From NCBI GenBank assembly GCA_021772235.1, contig JAJFMI010000059.1:1-13231 (forward strand): a DNA stretch of 13,231 nucleotides, read 5' to 3'. Below, in pieces: positions 1 to 6,862 of the stretch (positions are counted from its first letter, which is position 1; each line of letters opens with the position of its first letter). This DNA is from Chlamydiota bacterium (GTDB lineage Bacteria; Chlamydiota; Chlamydiia; Chlamydiales; JAJFMI01). Below the pieces are notes generated by a model. That model had not been told where the DNA came from, made no database searches, and saw only the letters and a list, made by a program, of their open reading frames with translations. Position numbers and translations under genes: made by a program.

Positions 1-1041
1 TGCCCAGAGGAGAGCTTTGGCATCACAGAGAGGGAGTTTGAGAAATTTATCTAGCAGACTTACTTGCTCAATTTGATGCTGAGTTTCAGAAAAACCGCTC
101 TCTTCAAACTCAAGCAAGATCTCTTTTTGGTAAAGGTCGAGCAGTTTTGATGGGGGATAATCGCCGTAGCAACTTTTTGCCATCAACACAATCATCTCTA
201 AATGACGTGCGATCTTTGGTAGGGGATTTCCCGTTTCGTGTTCTGTCTGGACGATTTTTCGAAGAAGATGCAATTCTTTTTCACAAATTTTTGCTTTTAA
301 GGTTGCGCTCCACTTCATGCCAAGATGAGATGCGATGAGCGTTTCTATTTTAGCATTTCTATGTGGCGCAGGGAGTTCGTGAAGTGTGGAGAGTTTCTGT
401 TCCACAACTGCTTGCAATTGTCGAAATGTAATAGTGGGATGTTCCGCGATCGTTTCAATTTGCGTTTTTACAATAAGGCTGTCGCGCGCATCACAAGTAT
501 GGAAGGGGTTTTGTGGGCTACCTTCTGGCTGCAGTGCTTTTAATGCAGCGTATGATTTTGCCATTAGCTGCAGCATATTGGGTTTTTTGCCTTGCAAAGT
601 TGCGAGACATTCACCTACATTTTGCGCAATTTGTTCACTTACACCTTTTAGAGAGTTGTAAATACCGACTTCTAATTGCGCGGAGAGATTTTCACGGATA
701 AGAGAGTTTACGCAAAGATTTTTATGGCCGTAGAGCTTTTCATAAAAGTAGGCGGCTTTTTCAAATGCTTTTTTCAGTGCGAAAAGACCAAGGCGGTAGC
801 GCGGAAAACGCGCTTTAAATTCAGGAAGAATTTTGCGTAGGAGATCCTGTTCAATTTGCGCTGACCATTCTTGTGAAGAGCCGTGTGCTGCAATTTCAGT
901 AGAAATTTTTTTAGAAAGGAAGAGGCTGATATCAGAGAAGGGATCGTGGAACTCCTCCAGTTCATGGAGGTGATTTTCACGATAAGAAGAGGGAAGAGGT
1001 TGCGTGCGTCTCTCAATCGAAAGCTCTTCTGGTTCACCCAT
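1..1041 (-). CDS. Unrecognised helical protein, C-terminus beyond the window (partial)
   Basis: An unbroken frame of 347 codons runs from an ATG at 1041 to the left edge without a stop, so the gene is incomplete at its C-terminus. The protein starts MGEPEELSIERRTQPLPSSY. It is predicted to be mostly alpha-helical and charged, with no signal peptide and no obvious membrane segment. Recognisable stretches are an aromatic basic helix near residues 75-110 (FPRYRLGLFALKKAFEKAAY) and scattered cysteines, for example in NLCVNS and FHTCDARD. I cannot name a family; the impression is of a lineage-specific, possibly cytosolic or secreted chlamydial protein. Only a weak TAGGG lies about 10 nt upstream of the ATG. 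A perfect TATAAT sits at 1097-1092 on this strand. It is divergent from ssb and may be cotranscribed with the small membrane ORF at 1112-1342. That it is coding is nearly certain from the frame length; its function is unknown. Confidence 0.88.
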   Translation of the reverse strand, partial: MGEPEELSIERRTQPLPSSYRENHLHELEEFHDPFSDISLFLSKKISTEIAAHGSSQEWSAQIEQDLLRKILPEFKARFPRYRLGLFALKKAFEKAAYFYEKLYGHKNLCVNSLIRENLSAQLEVGIYNSLKGVSEQIAQNVGECLATLQGKKPNMLQLMAKSYAALKALQPEGSPQNPFHTCDARDSLIVKTQIETIAEHPTITFRQLQAVVEQKLSTLHELPAPHRNAKIETLIASHLGMKWSATLKAKICEKELHLLRKIVQTEHETGNPLPKIARHLEMIVLMAKSCYGDYPPSKLLDLYQKEILLEFEESGFSETQHQIEQVSLLDKFLKLPLCDAKALLWA

Positions 1042-1091
1042 TTGAATATACCCTACTTAAACTAGTTAATCTTTCTTTTAACTACGGCAGA

Positions 1092-1097
1092 ATTATA
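1092..1097 (-). promoter_or_regulatory. Possible -10 box upstream of the leftmost gene
   Basis: Read on the minus strand this is a perfect TATAAT, 50 nt upstream of the ATG at 1041. No convincing -35 hexamer lies at 16-18 nt spacing, where the sequence is only A-rich. The call rests on the -10 alone, in an AT-rich gap where such matches arise by chance. Confidence 0.25.
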
Positions 1098-1111
1098 TTG
1101 CAAATAAAAGT

Positions 1112-1342
1112 TTATTTTTTACTTAAAAGTGTATTAAGTACAATCAGTGAAATCGCGCCCAGAGTAATCCCTGAAACCGTTTTAGTTATATTTTTAATAT
1201 GCTTATGTTTTAAAATTTCCGGCTGTCTAGGAATTAAATTTTCGATAATAGTATCAATAATTTCATCAGAAAACAGGAATGTAAATCCGCTCACTGCTGC
1301 AATTGTAATAACACTTGTTTGAGATAGTTCAGGTATTTTCAT
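1112..1342 (-). CDS. Possible small protein with two membrane segments
   Basis: A 76-codon frame starts at ATG 1342 and ends in TAA at 1114-1112. Two hydrophobic stretches are visible: about residues 10-25 (around VITIAAVSGFTFLF) and about residues 55-73 (TVSGITLGAISLIVLNTLL). Between them is a charged connector with acidic residues (SDEIIDTIIEN) and a basic KHKHIK stretch, and the protein ends in SKK. This looks like a helical hairpin in the inner membrane. It lies between ssb (divergent) and the leftmost gene (same strand, 70 nt downstream). No good Shine-Dalgarno precedes the ATG, which lowers confidence. Holin-like or toxin-like small membrane proteins have this general shape, but nothing specific supports such a role. 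The opposite strand also has a hydrophobic frame here, but it needs a TTG start. Confidence 0.4.
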   Translation of the reverse strand: MKIPELSQTSVITIAAVSGFTFLFSDEIIDTIIENLIPRQPEILKHKHIKNITKTVSGITLGAISLIVLNTLLSKK

Positions 1343-1360
1343 GTGTTTGATTTTAACACA
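1342..1360. repeat. Short inverted repeat TGTGTT-N7-AACACA
   Basis: TGTGTT (1342-1347) and AACACA (1355-1360) form a perfect 6-bp dyad with a 7-nt spacer. It touches the start codon of the small minus-strand ORF and ends 2 nt before the -35 of the ssb promoter. It could be an operator between divergent genes; at this length chance is equally possible. Confidence 0.3.
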
Positions 1361-1362
1361 AC

Positions 1363-1391
1363 TTGAGTTTTTCGTCTGTACGAAGTAGAAT
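1363..1391 (+). promoter_or_regulatory. Sigma70-type promoter of the ssb operon
   Basis: TTGAGT (1363-1368) and TAGAAT (1386-1391) are separated by exactly 17 nt. Each hexamer differs from consensus at one or two positions. The expected start of transcription is near 1398, giving a leader of about 23 nt that contains the ssb Shine-Dalgarno GGAG at 1410-1413. Chlamydial sigma66 recognises this kind of promoter. Confidence 0.6.
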
Positions 1392-1420
1392 GGAGGAAAG
1401 ACTTATTTTGGAGTATAAGG

Positions 1421-1933
1421 ATGAATTATTTGATGATTGCCGGCCGTCTGGGAGCCGATCCGGAGGTGCGATTTACCTCTGGAGGACAGAAAGTCACAAC
1501 AATGCGCATTGCGGCTAATAACCGCCGTGGAAAAACTGAAGAGACAATCTGGTGGCGCGTTACAGTTTGGGGCGAACAATTTGATCGAATGATGCCTTAT
1601 TTAAAGAAGGGTTCTGCTGTGATGGTTTGGGGAGATATGGCCAAGCCGGAAATCTATAACGATCGTGAAGGCAAACCGCAAATCTCTATGAACATGACCG
1701 CAAATAACATCACGTTTAGCCCGTTTGGAAAATCTGATGGCGGAGATAATAAACAGCAGCAGCAACCAGCGATGGCAAATTCTGCACCGCAACGTGCGCC
1801 GCAACAGCAACATCAAGCAGCTCCTCAAGCAGAGCAGACTTTTGGTAGCGGTGACTTTGGTAGTTTCGGCGGAAGTTTTGGTAGTGGTGATCAAGAGAGC
1901 AAACCCTTCAATGATGAGGAGATCCCTTTTTAA
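1421..1933 (+). CDS. ssb: Single-stranded DNA-binding protein SSB
   Basis: SSB binds single-stranded DNA as a tetramer and recruits replication and repair enzymes. The 170-residue protein has an N-terminal OB fold (about residues 1-105) opening with the typical MNYLMIAGRLGADPEVRFT. It contains the characteristic WWRVTVWG strand and the GDMAKPEIYNDREGKPQ segment. A flexible linker rich in Gln, Ala and Pro follows (about 110-140), then a Gly/Phe/Ser-rich part. The acidic tip NDEEIPF is the partner-docking peptide of bacterial SSBs. Length and architecture are normal. GGAG at 1410-1413, 7 nt before the ATG, supports the start. A strong promoter lies just upstream, making ssb the first gene of the operon. 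Its stop overlaps the pepA start (TAATG). Adjacency of ssb and pepA is the arrangement known in Chlamydia. Confidence 0.97.
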   Translation: MNYLMIAGRLGADPEVRFTSGGQKVTTMRIAANNRRGKTEETIWWRVTVWGEQFDRMMPYLKKGSAVMVWGDMAKPEIYNDREGKPQISMNMTANNITFSPFGKSDGGDNKQQQQPAMANSAPQRAPQQQHQAAPQAEQTFGSGDFGSFGGSFGSGDQESKPFNDEEIPF

Positions 1934-3345
1934 TGAAGTTTTCTACTAGCGCTGATCTTACCAAAAAATACGATGTAGTCATTGTTCCATTTTATGAAGG
2001 AGCGAAGCTCGCTTGCAGGGCGTCGCTTTTTTCAGCAAAAAACCTGGGACCGATCACAACCAAAGACTTTAAAGGAAAAGAGAAAGAGTGCGCCCTCGTT
2101 TACGAAGGCAAGAAACGCTTCCTTCTTTTGGGCCTTGGCAAAGGGCAAAACATTCGCCGCTGCTATGCAGAGGCTGTTTCGCATTGCACGAAGAAAAAAC
2201 TAAAAAATATTGCAGTGCTCGTTCCTGCAAAGGGATCAGTGTACGATTTGGCAGATGGACTGCTACTTGCAAACTACGCCTTTGATAAATACAGAAAAGA
2301 GAAAACTACTTTAGTCCAAAGTTGCACAATTATTGGTGGAACAAAAGCGCATTTAAAAGAGTGCGAACATGCAGCCAAAGTGATGGAAGGCGTCTATTTG
2401 ACACGAGATCTCATTAATGGCAATGCTGATGATATTACGCCGGCGCGCCTCGCAAAAGAAGCAACGCAAATGGCAGCTAAGTACACCAGTGTGAAGACAA
2501 AAGTATTAACTGAAGCGCAAATCAAAAAAGAAAAGATGGGACTCTTTCTTGCAGTAGCAAAAAGCTCTGTAGCAAAACCCCATTTTATCATTTGCGAATA
2601 CCGCGGTGACCCAAAAGCAAAAGAACACACTGTTGTTGTGGGCAAAGGAGTTACCTATGACACCGGCGGACTCAATTTGAAGCCGACGGGATACATGGAA
2701 ACAATGAAAGCGGATATGTCTGGATCAGCTTCTGCTCTCGGTCTTATCAAAGCTGCTGCTGAGGCAAAAATTAAAGCAAATGTCACAGTTGTCATTGCTG
2801 CTACGGAAAATTCCATAGATGCAGAAAGCTACAAACCAGGTGATGTCTTTACAGGTATGAATGGCATGAGCGTCGAAATTGGCAATACTGATGCTGAAGG
2901 ACGCCTTACATTAGCTGATGCTTTGAGTTATTCTGTGAAACATTTAAAACCAACGCGAATGATTGACATGGCAACTCTTACAGGTGCGATTGTTGTCGCT
3001 CTTGGACAGGAGCGCAGCGGCCTCTTTACAGAAAACAAAGCACTTGAAAAAGCCTTAGTAGAAGCAGGCGAGACAACAGGTGAAAAAGTCTGGCCGATGC
3101 CGATGGACGATGAGTATCGAGAACTACTAAAATCGGATATTGCGGATATCTCTAATTGTGGAGGGCGCCAAGCAGGTTCTACAACTGCAGCTCTTTTCTT
3201 AAAGGAATTTGTAAGCAATGTGCCATGGGCGCATCTCGATATTGCGGGAACAGCTTATCTCGATAAGGGCAAATTTTTGGATACAACACACGCTTCTGGC
3301 GTGGGTGTGCGTTTGCTCATTCGTTTTCTTGAGGGCAAAAAGTGA
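1933..3345 (+). CDS. pepA: Leucyl aminopeptidase, M17 family
   Basis: This cytosolic two-metal enzyme removes N-terminal residues, preferring leucine, from peptides. The M17 catalytic set is intact: metal ligands K238, D243, D261, D320 and E322, plus K250 and R324. Their spacing is the same as K270, D275, D293, D352, E354, K282 and R356 of E. coli PepA. Signatures seen are VGKGVTYDTGG, LKPTGYMETMKADMSGSA and the family hallmark NTDAEGRL. At 470 residues it is about 30 shorter than usual, and the shortening is in the variable N-terminal domain, so activity is expected. The ATG overlaps the ssb stop by one base. An AGGAG at 1917-1921 inside ssb serves as ribosome binding site, suggesting translational coupling. 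E. coli PepA also acts in DNA recombination as a DNA-binding protein; nothing here shows whether this homologue does. Confidence 0.97.
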   Translation: MKFSTSADLTKKYDVVIVPFYEGAKLACRASLFSAKNLGPITTKDFKGKEKECALVYEGKKRFLLLGLGKGQNIRRCYAEAVSHCTKKKLKNIAVLVPAKGSVYDLADGLLLANYAFDKYRKEKTTLVQSCTIIGGTKAHLKECEHAAKVMEGVYLTRDLINGNADDITPARLAKEATQMAAKYTSVKTKVLTEAQIKKEKMGLFLAVAKSSVAKPHFIICEYRGDPKAKEHTVVVGKGVTYDTGGLNLKPTGYMETMKADMSGSASALGLIKAAAEAKIKANVTVVIAATENSIDAESYKPGDVFTGMNGMSVEIGNTDAEGRLTLADALSYSVKHLKPTRMIDMATLTGAIVVALGQERSGLFTENKALEKALVEAGETTGEKVWPMPMDDEYRELLKSDIADISNCGGRQAGSTTAALFLKEFVSNVPWAHLDIAGTAYLDKGKFLDTTHASGVGVRLLIRFLEGKK

Positions 3346-4229
3346 AACAAACTGCCGCACGCCATACTTTTCACGTCAACCGTGATGAAGCGGGCATGCG
3401 GCTTTTGAGCTTTCTTAAAACGAAGCTTTCTCCAACATATTCAGCGAAAATGGTCAAACGTGCCATCGATCGTAGAGCTTGTATGGTCAATGGTAAATCA
3501 GAATCTTTCTCAACTTACAAAGTAAGCTTTCGTGATCGCGTAGAGTTTAATGAAAGCAGCATGTTGAAATTTTCCAAATGCGAAATTGTAAAATTGCGCA
3601 TTCTTTACGAAGATGAAGATCTGCTAATCATTAGTAAAGCAGCTGGAATTACTAGCACGAATAGCGAAATTAAAAATCACCTTCCCGTAAAATACCCCTA
3701 CCTTGAGATCGTCCACCGCCTTGATCGCCAGACATCTGGCGCGCTCATCCTTGTGAAAAATGCACGTGCAAAACGCGAAATGGAAAAGCTCTTTAAAGAG
3801 CGCGAAATAGAAAAAGAGTATCTTGCCGTTGTTGATGGCGCTCCTAAGAAAAAGATAGGCAGTGTAGAAAATTACCTAGGAAAAATCTCTAGCTGGGACG
3901 GCCAATCACTTTGGGGGGCTGTTTCGGAAAATGGCAAATACGCCCTGACAGAATACAGCACGCTTGCTTCTGGGCACGGACTTTCCCTGATAAAAGCCAA
4001 CCCACAAACCGGACGCACACACCAAATTCGTACACACTTAGCGAGTATTGGCATTCCAATCTTGGGTGATTATCAATATGCAAAACGCTTTAACTCCTCC
4101 CGAGAAGTGACGCGCCAAATGCTACATGCCAACTATCTGCGATTCACATTTCAGGGAAAAGAGATTACCGTAACAGCGCCCCTGACACGTGAAATGCGTG
4201 AACTCATCGATGAAGTATTTAGTTGTTAA
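3342..4229 (+). CDS. RluA-family RNA pseudouridine synthase
   Basis: This enzyme isomerises specific uridines in rRNA or tRNA to pseudouridine. Residues about 17-65 form an S4-like RNA-binding domain (GMRLLSFLKTKL, then VKRAIDRRACMVNG). The catalytic domain starts near LRILYEDEDLLIISKAAG and has the hallmark HRLDRQTSG at residues 125-133, with D128 as catalytic aspartate. The later motifs GRTHQIRTHLASIGIPILGD are also present. At 295 residues the length fits RluA, RluC or RluD types; I cannot assign the target uridine. The region KIGSVENYLGKISSWDGQSL is divergent from the E. coli enzymes. The start is a GTG at 3342 that overlaps the pepA stop (GTGA), so translation is probably coupled. It is the third gene of the ssb operon. 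Confidence 0.93.
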   Translation: MKQTAARHTFHVNRDEAGMRLLSFLKTKLSPTYSAKMVKRAIDRRACMVNGKSESFSTYKVSFRDRVEFNESSMLKFSKCEIVKLRILYEDEDLLIISKAAGITSTNSEIKNHLPVKYPYLEIVHRLDRQTSGALILVKNARAKREMEKLFKEREIEKEYLAVVDGAPKKKIGSVENYLGKISSWDGQSLWGAVSENGKYALTEYSTLASGHGLSLIKANPQTGRTHQIRTHLASIGIPILGDYQYAKRFNSSREVTRQMLHANYLRFTFQGKEITVTAPLTREMRELIDEVFSC

Positions 4230-5226
4230 GCTCTCCTCTCTTGGAGACATTATTCAAACAATTCCTTTTGCCTCCTATTTAGATGGTGAAATTTCTTGGG
4301 CCGTTGAAAGTGACTACCTCTCTCTTCTTCAATCCGTTCCTACAGTCAACCATGTGATTCCCATCCCATTTCGCAAATGGCGACGAGGGGAGTGCCATTT
4401 TTCAGAATTAGTAAAAGCATTGCGATCGCTTGGAACTTATGACACCGTTTTTGATCTGCAAGGCAACTGCAAATCCGCCATCGTTACAAAATTTGCCAAA
4501 GCAAAAAAAAAGATCGGGTTAAAAAATCCTGCTGAATGGCCTAACCGACTTGTAACCAATAAGAAAATTTCTCTGCCCCAAAAGTTACCGATCAAAACCC
4601 AGCTACAAATCTTTTATAAGAAGGCCTTTGATAAAGAACCGAAGGAAAAACCGCTCCAACTTTTAGGAAAAAATCTCCCTCTTCCAAAACGCACATTTAT
4701 GGTCTGCATGGGATCGCGATGGAAAAACAAACAACTTCCCGAAGCGCTTTGGAAAAGCTTTTTGCTTCAATTACAAAAACAATATGGAGCGCATCTACTC
4801 TTTGTGTTTGGAGAGGAGAAGGAATTTTCTTTTCCAAACTCTACATTACTTATAAAGCCGGAATTCGGTACCTGGCAGCGCCTAATGAGCCAAGTAGATA
4901 TTATTCTAACAGTAGATTCTGCAAGCCTTGCGCTTGCCAATACGACAAACACGCCCACCTTTGCACTTTTTGGACCATCATCAGCAAAAATCTTTGGACC
5001 AACAACATCGGGAAGCGGCGTATTTCAAGGCGCCTGTCCCTACGGAGAAACATTTGTTAAACGTTGTAAGCATTTGCGTACCTGTAAAACAGGCGCTTGT
5101 CTGCGCGACACCACCCTTAGACAACTTCTAGAAGCTTTTCAAAATCAATGTGGCTCTCAACTAGATCAATCGCTTCGTGAATCTTCTCCTTGTCCTCAAT
5201 CCGAATCTTCACCGTGTACGACGTGA
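4210..5226 (+). CDS. GT9 glycosyltransferase, lipopolysaccharide heptosyltransferase-like
   Basis: GT9 enzymes transfer ADP-heptose or a related sugar to the lipopolysaccharide inner core at the cytoplasmic face of the inner membrane. The N-terminus MKYLVVKLSSLGDIIQTIPF is the classic GT9/WaaC opening. The donor-site signature TVDSASLALANTTNTPTFALFGP lies in the C-terminal half, followed by a Cys-rich stretch (CPYGETFVKRCKHLRTCKTGACL). I chose ATG 4210, which places the family motif at the N-terminus; an in-frame GTG at 4189 would add seven residues. The gene overlaps the pseudouridine synthase by 20 nt. It is 338 residues, but roughly the last 28 (QNQCGSQLDQSLRESSPCPQ and on) do not look like the family and are antisense to the convergent DRTGG gene. 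The family homology seems to end near 5140. Classic Chlamydia has heptose-less LPS, so the acceptor may differ; the substrate is not determined. Confidence 0.88.
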   Translation: MKYLVVKLSSLGDIIQTIPFASYLDGEISWAVESDYLSLLQSVPTVNHVIPIPFRKWRRGECHFSELVKALRSLGTYDTVFDLQGNCKSAIVTKFAKAKKKIGLKNPAEWPNRLVTNKKISLPQKLPIKTQLQIFYKKAFDKEPKEKPLQLLGKNLPLPKRTFMVCMGSRWKNKQLPEALWKSFLLQLQKQYGAHLLFVFGEEKEFSFPNSTLLIKPEFGTWQRLMSQVDIILTVDSASLALANTTNTPTFALFGPSSAKIFGPTTSGSGVFQGACPYGETFVKRCKHLRTCKTGACLRDTTLRQLLEAFQNQCGSQLDQSLRESSPCPQSESSPCTT

Positions 5227-6217
5227 TCATCTGCGTGACCTTATAACTGGGTAGAGGCGCGTATAACATGGGAATTCCTGCATCACGCAATTTCGTAATC
5301 ATCTTTTCATTGGGTTCCGTGCGGCCTGTTAAAATAATCGCGACATCTAAATTTTCTTTTCTCTTCTGATACTCCTTCCATTTCTTTAACGTCGCGCGCA
5401 AAATATCGTCACGCGTAGCCGAAGTGATCATGAGCATTGAGGGGAGAATCATCTCGGAAAAAGCGTCAACAGAAGTAGAAATGAGCCGCGTGTGGCGATA
5501 GTGAGAAAGCCTCTTCTCTTCGCCTGTTACAAGCGACGTGCGAAAGAGCGCCTCAAAATCTCCTAGAGAGGGATTGCTTAAAAAAGGATCGTAAGGAATG
5601 CAGCCTAAAATCGGCAAATTCCAACGCTTTAAAGCCTTACCCATGTAGTCGAGAATCATCTCACGTTTGTCGGGAAGCACGCGGTTCAAAATGACACCTG
5701 CAACAGGCACCCCCTTCAAATCACAGCAAATTTTATTGAGAGCAAGAGCGTCAAAAGAAGAACCTAAGCCACCTGAAGCGATGATGACGCACTTCAAACC
5801 CAATAATTTCGCTACATCAGCATTATTCAAATTGACAATCGAGCCAACACCCACATGACCTGTCCCCTCAACAAGAAGAAAATCGCTATTTTTTTCTATT
5901 AACCGACAGGAATTCTGAATCTTCTCACGCAGCCTATCAATCTGCCATTTCCCATCGAGAAACTCTCGCGTAAAACCTCTTGGAAAGAGCACTGGACTCA
6001 TCGTTTCGTAATCTTCATCCAGGCCGTAATGATCTTTAAAAAGAACGACATCCTTATCTGCATGCACGCCACTGAGCGTAACAACATGTTCTTGACCAAC
6101 AGGCTTGATGAAACCCACTTTTTTTAACCTCTTGCGCAAACCGGAAAGTAGCCCCAAACAAGTTGTTGTTTTTCCCACATGCTGGCCAGTAGAGGCGATA
6201 AAAACACCCCGCGTCAA
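5117..6217 (-). CDS. BioD-like P-loop plus DRTGG-domain protein
   Basis: The N-terminal half is a BioD/CobQ-type P-loop ATPase domain (about residues 1-215). It has Walker A STGQHVGKTT with K16, the family hallmark VEGTGHVGVGSIVNL (V116-H121) and NRV at the end of the nucleotide fold. The C-terminal part (about 245-366) fits a DRTGG domain: TSATRDDILRA, then IILTGRTEPNEKMITKLRDA. The same pair forms the N-terminal regulatory region of long phosphate acetyltransferases. The catalytic transacetylase domain is absent, and at 366 residues this is the usual length of stand-alone family members. The likely role is nucleotide-dependent regulation, but the reaction is unknown. The start is a TTG at 6217, forced because Walker A begins at residue 9. 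It overlaps the Nudix stop as TTGA. Its 3' end overlaps the GT9 gene convergently by 110 nt. Confidence 0.9.
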   Translation of the reverse strand: MTRGVFIASTGQHVGKTTTCLGLLSGLRKRLKKVGFIKPVGQEHVVTLSGVHADKDVVLFKDHYGLDEDYETMSPVLFPRGFTREFLDGKWQIDRLREKIQNSCRLIEKNSDFLLVEGTGHVGVGSIVNLNNADVAKLLGLKCVIIASGGLGSSFDALALNKICCDLKGVPVAGVILNRVLPDKREMILDYMGKALKRWNLPILGCIPYDPFLSNPSLGDFEALFRTSLVTGEEKRLSHYRHTRLISTSVDAFSEMILPSMLMITSATRDDILRATLKKWKEYQKRKENLDVAIILTGRTEPNEKMITKLRDAGIPMLYAPLPSYKVTQMITSYTVKIRIEDKEKIHEAIDLVESHIDFEKLLEVV

Positions 6218-6660
6218 ACCACTACCTCACTTAACAATCCCGTAACCACCTCGCGCACATCGGGAAAAAGATCTAAGCCTTCCAAATCTTCTAAACTAAA
6301 CCATTTAAAACCACAGCCTTCGCGCACCTCTGAACCTACTTTTGGCATGCCTACATAGACAAAATCCATATGCTGATGAGCAGGGACTTCCTTGTAAGCG
6401 GGGATATTTTCTAAAAGACAGAGATGGGGGCGTGCAAAGCTATCGCACGCTTCCGATTCAATCCAAAAATGTTCATCTTGGATAAGCTCTACGTCCAAGC
6501 CGCACTCCTCATCCACCTCGCGAAACATCGCTTGAACAGGAGTTTCATTCTCTTCGACATGGCCACCTGGTGGTAGCCATCTCTGCAATTTTTCATGGAA
6601 GTGCAGGAGCACCTTTTCATCTTTGATGATATAGCAAGTCGTTACAAATTCTCTTTTCAT
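6214..6660 (-). CDS. Nudix hydrolase
   Basis: Nudix enzymes hydrolyse nucleoside diphosphates linked to another group, such as damaged nucleotides, nucleotide sugars or dinucleoside polyphosphates, using Mg2+. The 148-residue protein carries a complete Nudix box, GX5EX7REUXEEXGU: G33, E39, R47, E48, E51, E52, G54 and L55, just after WLPPGGHVEENE. The C-terminal part (KWFSLEDLEGLDLFPDVREV) is the normal final strand and helix. Length is typical of single-domain members. Substrate cannot be read from the sequence; WLPPGGHVEENE is common in general NTP or house-cleaning types. The start is well supported by AAGGAG close to the ATG. It is translationally coupled to the DRTGG protein by a 4-nt overlap. 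The giant gene lies 181 nt upstream on the same strand; no convincing promoter was seen in between. Confidence 0.93.
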   Translation of the reverse strand: MKREFVTTCYIIKDEKVLLHFHEKLQRWLPPGGHVEENETPVQAMFREVDEECGLDVELIQDEHFWIESEACDSFARPHLCLLENIPAYKEVPAHQHMDFVYVGMPKVGSEVREGCGFKWFSLEDLEGLDLFPDVREVVTGLLSEVVV

Positions 6661-6679
6661 AGACTCCTTATTCTGCCAA

Positions 6680-6862
6680 ATGGATCAATCTGCCTCAAGC
6701 TCTTTATTGCAAAAACTTGTTTATCCGGATAGGTTCATCTTAAATGGATATGCTGAAAGTGCAGGAGAGAGACTTGCATGGGATCAAAAAATTCTTGGTT
6801 ACTTTACCAATTTTCAGGACCTTATCGAAAAGTCTGACATGTTAGGTAAGTGTTCCATTTAA
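6680..6862 (+). CDS. Doubtful 60-codon frame in the gap between the giant gene and nudix
   Basis: The 181-nt gap 6661-6841 holds a plus-strand frame encoding MDQSASSSLLQKLVYPDRFI and on to LIEKSDMLGKCSI. Its composition is protein-like. However it has no Shine-Dalgarno (TTCTGCCAA precedes the ATG), no promoter, and it overlaps the 3' end of the giant gene by 21 nt. It could be a remnant of a longer gene or just a chance frame. No other structure stands out in the gap except a weak 5-bp hairpin at 6795-6810. Confidence 0.15.
   Translation: MDQSASSSLLQKLVYPDRFILNGYAESAGERLAWDQKILGYFTNFQDLIEKSDMLGKCSI

Noticed and set aside
1098..1322. Hydrophobic 74-codon plus-strand frame opposite the small minus-strand ORF
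   Set aside because: It needs a TTG start, has no ribosome binding site, and is the hydrophobic mirror of the minus-strand frame. The minus-strand reading has an ATG and a more typical hairpin layout.
4189..4209. Upstream GTG start for the GT9 enzyme
   Set aside because: It would place seven extra residues before the MKYLVVKLSSLGD motif, which normally forms the N-terminus, and would enlarge the overlap with the pseudouridine synthase.
5117..6217. Dethiobiotin synthetase BioD or cobyrinate synthase
   Set aside because: The P-loop domain is BioD-like, but VEGTGH and the C-terminal DRTGG domain identify the Pta N-terminal-like family. No biotin or cobalamin genes are nearby.
6795..6810. Hairpin TTGGT-N6-ACCAA as terminator of the giant gene
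   Set aside because: The stem is only 5 bp, of mixed composition, and without a T-tract on the minus strand.
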